From positions 1-16,562 of the forward strand of contig CBFGSA010000065.1 in assembly GCA_965651365.1 (NCBI GenBank): DNA of 16,562 nucleotides, written 5' to 3'. The translations under genes were made by a program, and so were the position numbers. Positions 7,106 through 13,482 of the stretch are shown here, piece after piece; positions within the stretch are counted from its first letter, which is position 1; every line of letters begins with the position of its first letter. A model generated the notes under the pieces. The model had not been told where the DNA came from. It was given only the letters and a program-made list of their open reading frames with translations, and ran no database searches. This stretch comes from DASSBG01 sp965651365. GTDB lineage: Bacteria > Pseudomonadota > Gammaproteobacteria > Xanthomonadales > Rhodanobacteraceae.

Positions 7106-8637
7106 GGCGTTATTGTAACGCCATTGCGCCAGCGCCTGATGAATGCCGCCAGGCCGGCCAGAAGAGCAGCCAGCCATGCGGCCATCGGTCCGGACAGGGC
7201 AGGAACCGGCACGGACGGGATGCGTGCCCCTTCCACGGCGCCAATGTCGGGTGCCGCGCCCTTGAGCCGCGGATGGCCTGGCCCGCGCTGATCGAACGTC
7301 GCGGCCAGCGGGTTGCTGCCGGCATCGATCACGGGACTGCCAAGCCACGGTGCCATGGTGAGCGTGGGGCCGCCATTGTCGCCGAGCGGGCCAAGCTGCG
7401 GATCGCCGCTGAGGCTGTCCGCGGGCACTGCAACCGACCCGCGACCAGCACCGATCAGGTTGTGGCTGCCGTCCACCAGCGTTGTTGTTGTCGCGGACAG
7501 GGCGTCGGTACCGCTCACCGCATCAGCGTGGTTGCCGGCGATGATGCTGCTGTCGATCTGTGCGCCGGCGACGTTCAGGTGCACACCGCCACCCTCGGCT
7601 GCACGGTTGCCGCTGATGGTGACATTGGCCAGCGCCAGCCTTCCCGGCGCCCGCATGTAGACGGCGCCGCCGCGACCACGGCTGGCCAGGTTGTTTGCCA
7701 GGGTACTGTTGGAAATGGCCAGATCGTTGAGGCTGTTGATGGCTCCGCCGCGCTCGCCGCTGCGGTTGCCGCTGAAGGTGCTGGTGTCGATGCGTCCTCC
7801 GCGCACCACCATCAGCCCGCCGCCGACATCATAGAAGGAGCGGGGCGGGTCGGGATAGTGGCTGGCGCTATTGCCGCTGATGGTGCTGTCGACCAGATCC
7901 ACACGGTAGACGAAGCCGGCGCCGCCATTGGCTGCCGTGCCGGTACCGGGCAGCACGCCGTAGGCCGAGCTGTCGGACACCGTGCTGCCCTGCATGCTGA
8001 GCTGGTAGGCGTACAGGGCGCCACCGTAGGCCCCTTCGCCGGCCGCCAGGCAGCCCGTGACCACACTGTCCACCAGGCTGAGCGCGCCGGCCGCGGCGAT
8101 GCAGCCGCCACCGGCAACGTGGAAGCCGGTGGTGCGGTTGGCGCCATTGCGGATGGTCAGGCCGTTGATGCCGAGTGCATCATGCGGGTCGATCAATACT
8201 CGATCCAGACCGCCGCCGTCGATGGCCAGATGCGCCGCGCCCGGCCCTTGCAGCAGGATATTGTCGGCGGGAACCAGTAGCGCGCCACTGCTGAGTGCAA
8301 TCACGCTGCAGCCCAGTATGCTCAGATCGATCGTGTCGCCGGCGTTGGCGGAAGCCAGCGTATCGCGCAGGGAGCCACTGCCGGCATCGGCGCAGGTGCT
8401 GACCACGCGCACCTGTGCGCTTGCGCTGGCGCCGTTCCCGGGTGTGGCCCAGCGGGCGAAGATTCGCGCCTCGGGCGTCGCAAGCAAGCCCGGCGCTGCC
8501 GATTGTGCTCCCGCCGCGGGTACGGTCAGGGCCAGCGCCACGGCCAGTGCCAGTGGCTGGCGCCAGGGTCGGCCGCCCGGACGCTTGTGGAATGCTGCCG
8601 GCTCAGGCGCGCGCGGTTTCGGCATCAAGGTGCTCAT
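7102..8637 (-). CDS. Secreted beta-helix (choice-of-anchor Q type) protein with IPTL-CTERM-like tail
   Basis: About 511 residues, predicted cell-surface or secreted. A signal peptide-like segment (PLALAVALALTVPAAGAQ) follows a basic leader. Next comes a CSLREA-like block (GSGSLRDTLASANAGDTID), then repeated short units (GGGL, STISGNSA, STFSGNRSG, GGAV, VTISGNRA) typical of a right-handed parallel beta-helix. The DNGGPTLTM...SPVIDAGSNP...DQRGPGHPR...PDIGAVE end is usual in choice-of-anchor Q proteins. The tail (VPVPALSGPMAAW, a hydrophobic helix, then RRWR) has the layout of IPTL-CTERM sorting signals. The start is uncertain: ATG at 8646, 8637 or 8625, or TTG at 8661. The GGAGG at 8656-8652 suits 8637 best, though with long spacing. 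The gene overlaps bactofilin at its start and erpA at its stop. Confidence 0.82.
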   Translation of the reverse strand: MSTLMPKPRAPEPAAFHKRPGGRPWRQPLALAVALALTVPAAGAQSAAPGLLATPEARIFARWATPGNGASASAQVRVVSTCADAGSGSLRDTLASANAGDTIDLSILGCSVIALSSGALLVPADNILLQGPGAAHLAIDGGGLDRVLIDPHDALGINGLTIRNGANRTTGFHVAGGGCIAAAGALSLVDSVVTGCLAAGEGAYGGALYAYQLSMQGSTVSDSSAYGVLPGTGTAANGGAGFVYRVDLVDSTISGNSASHYPDPPRSFYDVGGGLMVVRGGRIDTSTFSGNRSGERGGAINSLNDLAISNSTLANNLASRGRGGAVYMRAPGRLALANVTISGNRAAEGGGVHLNVAGAQIDSSIIAGNHADAVSGTDALSATTTTLVDGSHNLIGAGRGSVAVPADSLSGDPQLGPLGDNGGPTLTMAPWLGSPVIDAGSNPLAATFDQRGPGHPRLKGAAPDIGAVEGARIPSVPVPALSGPMAAWLAALLAGLAAFIRRWRNGVTITP

Positions 8638-9049
8638 CGCTTGCATCGTCCTCCGGCGCAAACTGCGTCAATTGCGCGGGGGCCTGCGTCTCGTGCACCA
8701 TGCGCCCGTTCACCGCGGCGCCGGCTGCCATCTCCAGCACCTTGTAGTGCACGTCGCCCTTGATTTTCGCTGCCGCAGCCAGCTCCACGGCTTCGCTGCA
8801 GTGGATGTTGCCCTCCACCTCGCCGTTGATTACGGCGCGCGGCACCTGCACCTCGCCGCACACGCTTCCCGATTCACTCAGCGTGAACAGCGCATTGGTT
8901 TCGGCGTCGGCGCTGACTGTTCCCTCGATGCGGCCTTCCAGATGCAGGCTGCCGCTGAAGTGCACGTCGCCACGCACGACCACACCGCGGGCAATGATGG
9001 TGGTGGCGTCGCTGTTGGACGTGGACTTTTTCTGGTTACTGTTGAACAT
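8603..9049 (-). CDS. Bactofilin (polymer-forming cytoskeletal protein)
   Basis: A 148-residue protein of the bactofilin/DUF583 family. These assemble without nucleotide into filaments and organise envelope enzymes or cell shape. The central beta-helix is visible as short repeats (ARGVVVRGDVHFSGSLHLEGRIEGTVSA, GEVQVPRAVINGEVEGNI, AKIKGDVHYKVLEMAAGAAVNG), flanked by a disordered N-terminus (SNQKKSTSNSD) and an acidic C-terminus. GGAGGAAA directly precedes the ATG at good spacing. The start overlaps the DUF6776 gene by 14 bases, and the end overlaps the CTERM gene. From memory, DUF6776-bactofilin-erpA is a common gammaproteobacterial order. Confidence 0.93.
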   Translation of the reverse strand: MFNSNQKKSTSNSDATTIIARGVVVRGDVHFSGSLHLEGRIEGTVSADAETNALFTLSESGSVCGEVQVPRAVINGEVEGNIHCSEAVELAAAAKIKGDVHYKVLEMAAGAAVNGRMVHETQAPAQLTQFAPEDDASDEHLDAETARA

Positions 9050-9806
9050 TGTTTTCCTCCGCCGACTTCAGGGCGTCTGACCAGGCCATGCTGCGCGTGA
9101 GATTCTTGCCCTGGTCCGGGTCGACCATCACGCGCAATCGATTGGGGGTGAACTTGTCGGGCAGCATCAGGCTGGCATGAAGCTGCTGAAAATACTTGAA
9201 GGCATAGGCCAGCCCATCGCTCTGGTCTGGCGCGGAAATCTGTTTCCAGTCCAGGAGTTCAAGCTTGCCGTTGCGCACGCCTTCCACGGCCAGCCGGACG
9301 CGGCCCTTGTTCTCCTGGCCGCGCCGCACGTTCTGGGTCAGGGTGACGGTGGCATTCCAGGCCCGCGAGCCGCTGACCGGCTGCAGGTGGACGCCATGTA
9401 CGCTCAGGGCAGCTCCGCGCTCGCCGCTGCCGACAAGATTGGAGTAGAACGCGAGGTCGGCGCGCAGCGCGCTGATTTCCTCCTCGCGATCGGCCAGGGT
9501 CTTGCGCAGATCCTGGGTGGCCACCCGGGAAATCTGTTCGGCGCGCTTGAGGTTGGCGATGGTCTGGGCATCGGCACGGGCGGTGCCCGAATTGGCCACC
9601 ATGGGAATGTTTGGCTTGCTTGGCGCCGCTGCACCCGTGGTTCGCTGCGCCCACCAGATGCCCGCAGCGACGCCGGCCGCGGCGACCAGCACAATCACAA
9701 GCGCAAGGCCGAACAGCTTGCGCCGCGTGGCGGCGGGATCAAGCTGGCGCACTTCAAAGCGGGGGCGGGGAGCTACATGCACGGCAGGACAAGTAATGGA
9801 TGACAA
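9036..9806 (-). CDS. DUF6776-family membrane-anchored protein
   Basis: About 256 residues. A basic N-terminus precedes one membrane segment (KLFGLALVIVLVAAAGVAAGIWWA, about residues 30-53). A linker and a coiled coil (NLKRAEQISRVATQDLRKTLADREEEISALRADLAFY) follow, then a folded C-terminal domain (GVHLQPV...WNATVTLTQNVRRG...GRVRLAVEGV...YFQQLHASLMLPDKFTPNRLRVMVDP). This order, and its place immediately before bactofilin, fit DUF6776. A periplasmic role linked to the bactofilin scaffold is inference. The TTG start at 9806 is a guess: neither it nor the GTG codons further in has a ribosome binding site. Its 3' end overlaps the bactofilin start by 14 bases. It is divergent from hemJ. Confidence 0.8.
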   Translation of the reverse strand: MSSITCPAVHVAPRPRFEVRQLDPAATRRKLFGLALVIVLVAAAGVAAGIWWAQRTTGAAAPSKPNIPMVANSGTARADAQTIANLKRAEQISRVATQDLRKTLADREEEISALRADLAFYSNLVGSGERGAALSVHGVHLQPVSGSRAWNATVTLTQNVRRGQENKGRVRLAVEGVRNGKLELLDWKQISAPDQSDGLAYAFKYFQQLHASLMLPDKFTPNRLRVMVDPDQGKNLTRSMAWSDALKSAEENNVQQ

Positions 9807-9870
9807 GACGAGATGATCGCGATTCTACCGTGACGGGAGGCATAATGCCGGTTTGCCCGCGGAGTTTTCC

Positions 9871-10302
9871 ATGCTCTGGCTCAAAGCCTTTCACATCATT
9901 TTCGTGGTGACCTGGTTCGCCGGCCTGTTCTATCTGCCGCGGCTGTTCGTGTACCACGCGGAAACCGGCGAGCAGGCGGTGCGCGAGCGGCTCAAGATCA
10001 TGCAGCGTCGCCTGCTGGTGATGACCCATATCGGCGGCGGTCTGACCGTGCTGTTCGGGCTGGCCCTGCTGGGCTGGTGGCAGCACCACGCCTCCGGATT
10101 CCTGGCGCACAATCACTGGATGCAGGTGAAATTGCTGCTGGTGCTGGTGCTGGTGGCCTATCACTTGATGCTGGTGCGGCTGAAAAACCAGTTCGCCAGG
10201 GACGACATCCGCCACTCCGGCCGCTGGCTGCGCGGCTTCAATGAAATCCCCACACTGCTGCTGATCGCGATCGTATTGCTGGTCGTGCTCAAGCCGTTTT
10301 GA
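9871..10302 (+). CDS. hemJ: Protoporphyrinogen IX oxidase, HemJ type
   Basis: Oxidises protoporphyrinogen IX to protoporphyrin IX, the next-to-last step of haem synthesis, in the inner membrane. It has 143 residues with four hydrophobic segments. The N-terminus MLWLKAFHIIFVVTWFAGLFYLPRLFVYH carries the conserved early His, the W-F-AG-FYLPRLFVYH signature and the charged loop that follows. QVKLLLVLVLVAYH and the FNEIPTLLLIAIVLLVVLKPF tail are also typical. I chose ATG at 9871 with GGAG 6 bases upstream, not the TTG at 9853. CATAAT (9841-9846) could be its -10 box, but no good -35 box is seen. Confidence 0.93.
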   Translation: MLWLKAFHIIFVVTWFAGLFYLPRLFVYHAETGEQAVRERLKIMQRRLLVMTHIGGGLTVLFGLALLGWWQHHASGFLAHNHWMQVKLLLVLVLVAYHLMLVRLKNQFARDDIRHSGRWLRGFNEIPTLLLIAIVLLVVLKPF

Positions 10303-10318
10303 GCCAGGCCCGGATTAA

Positions 10319-10334
10319 TGTGATCCGGTTCACA
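10319..10334. promoter_or_regulatory. CRP/Clp-type operator
   Basis: TGTGA-TCCGGT-TCACA is a perfect match to the TGTGA-N6-TCACA consensus shared by CRP and Xanthomonas Clp. Its right half lies inside the -35 box (10329-10334) of the promoter of the downstream receiver-GGDEF-EAL gene. The centre is about 37 bases before the expected start of transcription, close to but not at the class II activation position (-41.5). It could therefore activate or block. A separate hairpin CCGGAT/ATCCGG (10310-10328) overlaps the site and might help end the hemJ transcript. Confidence 0.7.
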
Positions 10335-10357
10335 TTTCGTCGGGTGGCGAGTATAGT
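10329..10357 (+). promoter_or_regulatory. Strong sigma-70-like promoter
   Basis: TTCACA (10329-10334, five of six) and TATAGT (10352-10357, five of six) are 17 bases apart, the ideal spacing. Transcription should begin near 10364, leaving a leader of about 20 bases with GGAG (10375-10378) before the GTG start. This is the best-matching promoter I see in the window. Confidence 0.75.
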
Positions 10358-10384
10358 TCGGGTATCTCCCGTGCGGAGCGTTTC

Positions 10385-12379
10385 GTGAACACCACCAACG
10401 CCGTCTCTCCGCTTGCCACCGACACGCTGCTGGTCAGTCAGCCGCGGCTGTTGCGGCACCTGCATCGCCTGCATCAGGAATTGCGCAAGCAGTGCCGCGA
10501 AGGCTGGGATGTCAATGCGATGTTGCAGGTGCATGCCGAGCTCGCGCGCCTGGCCCGGGAAGTCGAAAACAGCGGTGCAGATGCGGTGGGCGAACAGTTG
10601 CTCGCGCTGCGCACCGCGTTGACACCGGCCGTCACGCGTGGTCGTATTCCGGACAATGGCACCACCGCACTGGTCGCCGCCCTGAACGAAAACCTGGGCC
10701 ATCTGCTGCCCGCGCCGGGCAAACGCGATGGCGCAGAAACGCCCCTGGCGCCGCCGACAACCGCAATCGCAGCCAACGCCGATTCGCGGATTCTGATTGT
10801 GGGTCTGGGTGATGACGAAGTCGCCTGCCTGTTTCCCGCGCTGCAGGAACATGCCGGCTTCGATGTTTTGCATGTCGCCGAACCGCTCGGCGTGCTGGAA
10901 GAACTGAGCCGATTCCAACCGGACCTTGTTGCGCTCAATCTTCACATGCAGGTATGCGAGAGCACCGATCTGGCCGGAATGATCCGGGAGCGCGAGGACT
11001 GTACCGACCTTCCCATCGTGTTCCTGGCCTCGTCGGACGTGTCCGATTGCGGTGTCAGTGACATCGTCAGCACGACGCAAGGCCCGGACCAACTGGTCGC
11101 CGAACTGTCGCAGCATCTGGAACAGGCCGGCAAGGCACGGGCCGAAGGCGACCTTCGCGAACCCGGGCGTGAGCGCGATGGCCGCCGCGCATGGTTGCTG
11201 GACCGACTGGAAGCCAGCCTCACCAGCACCGGCTTGCAGCGTGGCGGTCTTCTGGATATCGGCATCGACAAGCTCGATGCCTTGCGCCGCGACAATCCGC
11301 CATCGGAACTGCGCGCCATCCATCGCCAGCTTGGACAACTCATCGGGCAATCGCTGGAAGCGGCCGACATCCTGGCGGAGACGGCTCGCGGTTTCCTTGT
11401 GCTGTGCCGGGAGCGAAGCGTGGCCACATTGCATGCCCTGGGCGACGAGCTGCTCGGCAGCGTGCGGCGCGAGCGCTTCGGTTCACGCGCGCTGCCGCTC
11501 AGCGTGTCGATTGGGGGATGCGTATTCGGTGACAACCTGGATCAGGTCGATGCCGTACTCAATGCCGCCTGGCGCGCACGTCGCGCCGCTGGCGCGGGGC
11601 AGATTGGCTGGCGTGATCGCGGCGACGGCTGCATCGAGCCGCGGATGCTGGGCGAAGCCCTCGGCGAAGAACGGTTGCATCTGGTTTATCAAGCCATCGT
11701 CGATCTTGGCGAGGGGCATGCCCCGCAATACCAGGCACTGCTGCGACTGCGCGACCACGATGGCTTCGTCCATACTGCCGGTGAAATTTTGCCGGTTGCC
11801 CGTGATAGCGGGCAGATTCCGCGTCTGGATCAATGGAGCCTGGACCATGGACTGAAGCTGCTGGCCGTACAACAGCGGCGGATGCGCCCCTTGCGCCTGT
11901 TTGTCAGCCAGTCCAGCGAAACCTTGCACGAGTGTGACTATCCGGCGTGGCTCGGCGAGCGGCTGCGCCACTTTGGCGTGCGCGGCCCTCGGCTGGTGCT
12001 GGAGTTCCGCTGCGACGATATCAGCGAATCGCCGCAGGAACTGTTGCGCGTCGCGCCACGTATCCGCGATCTGGGCGTGGGCCTGGCTCTGAGCGGCGTG
12101 AACCGCGGCTTGCATTCGGCCCAACTGCTGGATGCCCTGCCGCTGGATTATGTCAAGCTCGACCCCAGCCTCAACCCGTCACCGGCCTCCATGACAGCGA
12201 TTGCGCACGCACGCGGCATCGCGGTCATTGCCAGCCGGATCGAGGAAGAAAGCCAATTGCGCAAACTGCGTGATGCCGGTGTGGACTTCGCCCAGGGCCA
12301 CAGCCTGGCGCATCCGTCGCGTTCGCTCAATTACCGCTTTTCCGCTTCAGATCGAGGTGTCGCCAATCGGCGTGCCTGA
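10385..12379 (+). CDS. Degenerate receiver-GGDEF-EAL protein, probably a c-di-GMP receptor or scaffold
   Basis: 664 residues, no membrane segment. Residues 1-110 are helical. 135-246 is a receiver-like fold (RILIVGLGDDE...PDLVALNLHM...LPIVFLASSD) with Asn185 where the phospho-accepting Asp should be and no conserved C-terminal Lys. About 265-410 is a GGDEF-like fold whose signature has become ARGF (334-337). About 418-650 is an EAL-like fold (LHLVYQAIVDL) with QAL at 450-452 instead of EAL, FVSQSS instead of a VNLS-type motif, and ALSG instead of DDFG. Arg454, K591 (YVKLD), E620 and Q637 remain. This resembles FimX, a dead GGDEF-EAL receptor, but there is no PAS domain. Neither cyclase nor phosphodiesterase activity is expected. 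The start is GTG with GGAG 6 bases upstream. Confidence 0.85.
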   Translation: MNTTNAVSPLATDTLLVSQPRLLRHLHRLHQELRKQCREGWDVNAMLQVHAELARLAREVENSGADAVGEQLLALRTALTPAVTRGRIPDNGTTALVAALNENLGHLLPAPGKRDGAETPLAPPTTAIAANADSRILIVGLGDDEVACLFPALQEHAGFDVLHVAEPLGVLEELSRFQPDLVALNLHMQVCESTDLAGMIREREDCTDLPIVFLASSDVSDCGVSDIVSTTQGPDQLVAELSQHLEQAGKARAEGDLREPGRERDGRRAWLLDRLEASLTSTGLQRGGLLDIGIDKLDALRRDNPPSELRAIHRQLGQLIGQSLEAADILAETARGFLVLCRERSVATLHALGDELLGSVRRERFGSRALPLSVSIGGCVFGDNLDQVDAVLNAAWRARRAAGAGQIGWRDRGDGCIEPRMLGEALGEERLHLVYQAIVDLGEGHAPQYQALLRLRDHDGFVHTAGEILPVARDSGQIPRLDQWSLDHGLKLLAVQQRRMRPLRLFVSQSSETLHECDYPAWLGERLRHFGVRGPRLVLEFRCDDISESPQELLRVAPRIRDLGVGLALSGVNRGLHSAQLLDALPLDYVKLDPSLNPSPASMTAIAHARGIAVIASRIEEESQLRKLRDAGVDFAQGHSLAHPSRSLNYRFSASDRGVANRRA

Positions 12380-12386
12380 GGTGGCC

Positions 12387-12483
12387 ATGGCCATGCTGCG
12401 CATGACCATCCCCAACACTTTGCTGCGCAAAGTTCCGGGCCCCGGCATGCGTCCCCATACCCCCATTCGTGCTGCGCACGAAT
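12387..12483. repeat. Three hairpins sharing the core TGCTGCGCA
   Basis: Three perfect or near-perfect inverted repeats follow one another. 12387-12409 has ATGG-C-CATGC / GCATG-A-CCAT with one mismatch. 12417-12433 has ACTTTGC/GCAAAGT. 12465-12483 has ATTCGTGC/GCACGAAT. All have the central TGC loop and the same 9-base core, TGCTGCGCA, while the outer arms differ and still pair. They fill the gap between two convergent genes. No T-run follows any of them. Confidence 0.75.
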
Positions 12484-12484
12484 C

Positions 12485-12503
12485 GCCCCCTGACTCAGGG
12501 GGC
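12485..12503. terminator. GC-rich palindrome, possible bidirectional terminator
   Basis: GCCCCCTGA and TCAGGGGGC are perfect complements around one C. As RNA this gives an 8-bp stem with a 3-base loop. It is near the middle of the convergent gap and could end transcription from either side, but neither strand shows a T-run directly after it. Confidence 0.4.
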
Positions 12504-12559
12504 TGTAGACAAACACACGTCATCTTGCGAGACCTTGGCAAGTTCCCGGATCGAGGTCG

Positions 12560-13024
12560 CTACATCTTCTCCGCCAGATAGCGTTCCTCGCCGAGCCTGG
12601 CGATCAGATCGAGCTGGGTTTCCAGCCAATCGATGTGCTCTTCTTCCGAGCCCAGGATGGAGCGGAACAACTCGCGACTGACGAAATCACCGACCTTCTC
12701 GCACAGCTCGATACCGGCCTTCAGGTCCGGTACTGCCGCCATCTCCAGCTTCAGGTCGCACTCCAGGATTTCCTTCGGCGACTCGCCCACCAGCAGCTTG
12801 TTGAGCTTTTGCAGATTGGGCAGACCTTCCAGAAAAAGGATGCGCTCGATCAGCTGATCGGCGTGCTTCATCTCGTCGATCGACTCGTCGTACTCGTGCT
12901 TTTCCAGCTGCTTGTAGCCCCAGTTGCCGTACATTCTGGAATGCAGGAAATACTGGTTGATCGCCGTCAGCTCGTTGGCCAGCGCCGTATTCAGCAGTTC
13001 GATGACTTTGGCTTCGCCTTTCAT
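12560..13024 (-). CDS. bfr: Bacterioferritin
   Basis: A 154-residue subunit of the 24-mer haem-containing iron store, cytosolic. All ferroxidase ligands are at their canonical numbers: E18, Y25, E51, H54, E94, E127 and H130. Met52, the haem ligand shared between two subunits, is also present, so this is a catalytic, haem-binding BfrB-like subunit, not a ferritin or Dps. GGAGAA precedes the ATG at good spacing. TATAGT (13061-13056) is a plausible -10 box. A Fur-like site lies further upstream (13083-13101). The ferredoxin that releases its iron, Bfd, is encoded just upstream on the same strand. Confidence 0.97.
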   Translation of the reverse strand: MKGEAKVIELLNTALANELTAINQYFLHSRMYGNWGYKQLEKHEYDESIDEMKHADQLIERILFLEGLPNLQKLNKLLVGESPKEILECDLKLEMAAVPDLKAGIELCEKVGDFVSRELFRSILGSEEEHIDWLETQLDLIARLGEERYLAEKM

Positions 13025-13055
13025 GGCTTCTCCCGATGCAGTGCGGACAGCGACG

Positions 13056-13061
13056 ACTATA
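13056..13061 (-). promoter_or_regulatory. Probable bfr -10 box
   Basis: TATAGT on the minus strand, five of six matches, with transcription expected near 13049 and a leader of about 25 bases. The -35 position (CGGCAG) is poor, which is compatible with a promoter that needs an activator. Confidence 0.4.
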
Positions 13062-13082
13062 GCGCGACACGGATCACGCTGC

Positions 13083-13101
13083 CGGAATGAGAATGGGGAT
13101 C
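13083..13101. promoter_or_regulatory. Fur-box-like site upstream of bfr
   Basis: The 19 bases contain AATGAGAAT, the exact left core of the GATAATGAGAATCATTATC-type consensus. By my count the match is 12 of 19, with the right half weak. It begins about 22 bases before the bfr -10 box, that is at and beyond the -35 position. Confidence 0.4.
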
Positions 13102-13151
13102 AGATCGGTTCAGCGGCAGCCGTTGGCTGCAGCGGAAGGTGGCGTCGCCTG

Positions 13152-13364
13152 TCAGGCAGCCACCGCGTTCAGTGGCAGTGCAAACGGCCGCGCACGGGTT
13201 TCCGCCTGGGCCGCAGCAAAGACCTCGCGCGCCGTGCTTTCACAGCAGCCACAACAGTCCGAACAGCCGGTCTCCGCGCGCAGCGCATCGAAATTGCGCA
13301 CGCCCTCGGCCGCTTTGCGGCGAATGTCGGCATCGGACAATGCATTGCATACACATACGACCAT
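13152..13364 (-). CDS. bfd: Bacterioferritin-associated ferredoxin
   Basis: A 70-residue [2Fe-2S] protein that passes electrons to bacterioferritin haem so that stored iron is released. The start MVVCVCNALSD matches the family start. Likely cluster ligands are C4, C6, C38 and C41 (CxC, then CxxC); C34, C37 and C40 are extra. The tail after about residue 50 is loosely similar to the short Ala-rich end of Pseudomonas Bfd. I chose ATG at 13364. The TTG at 13415 would add 17 residues and place the promoter inside the gene. No ribosome binding site precedes the ATG, and the promoter predicts a start of transcription at about the A of ATG, so the mRNA may be leaderless. Confidence 0.92.
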   Translation of the reverse strand: MVVCVCNALSDADIRRKAAEGVRNFDALRAETGCSDCCGCCESTAREVFAAAQAETRARPFALPLNAVAA

Positions 13365-13370
13365 GTGCGC

Positions 13371-13399
13371 ATTGAAACGCAAATGCGAATGGTTGTCAA
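13371..13399 (-). promoter_or_regulatory. bfd promoter
   Basis: On the minus strand a perfect TTGACA (13399-13394) is 17 bases from TTCAAT (13376-13371, four of six). The expected start of transcription is 13365-13363, which coincides with the bfd ATG. Confidence 0.65.
13379..13397. promoter_or_regulatory. Fur-box-like operator in the bfd promoter
   Basis: GCAAATGCGAATGGTTGTC matches the 19-base consensus GATAATGAGAATCATTATC at 13 positions by my count. It covers the spacer and most of the -35 box of the bfd promoter, the position expected for iron-dependent repression. Induction of bfd in iron starvation is known in other bacteria. Confidence 0.5.
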
Positions 13400-13460
13400 C
13401 TAGATTCACAGGCAAGGATTTCCCAGTCCTGCGCTACGGACGATCCGCGCCTTGTTACCG

Positions 13461-13475
13461 AGTCCCGAGTCCCGC
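13461..13475. repeat. Two-copy heptanucleotide repeat (GAGTCCC)
   Basis: GAGTCCCGAGTCCCG lies just past the 3' end of rppH. From memory, short arrays of GAnTCCC-type heptamers are common between genes of xanthomonads. Two copies alone carry little weight. Confidence 0.35.
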
Positions 13476-13482
13476 AGCGAGG

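Noticed and set aside
7106..7348. Extended start for erpA
   Set aside because: The region is fully inside the CTERM gene, and the translation before MTSSASQ has no ErpA character.
10289..11434. 381-codon open frame on the minus strand
   Set aside because: It is antisense to the receiver-GGDEF-EAL gene, whose frame, promoter, start and domain motifs are all coherent.
12485..12503. Confident intrinsic terminator
   Set aside because: The stem is strong but no T-run follows on either strand, so it is listed only at low confidence.
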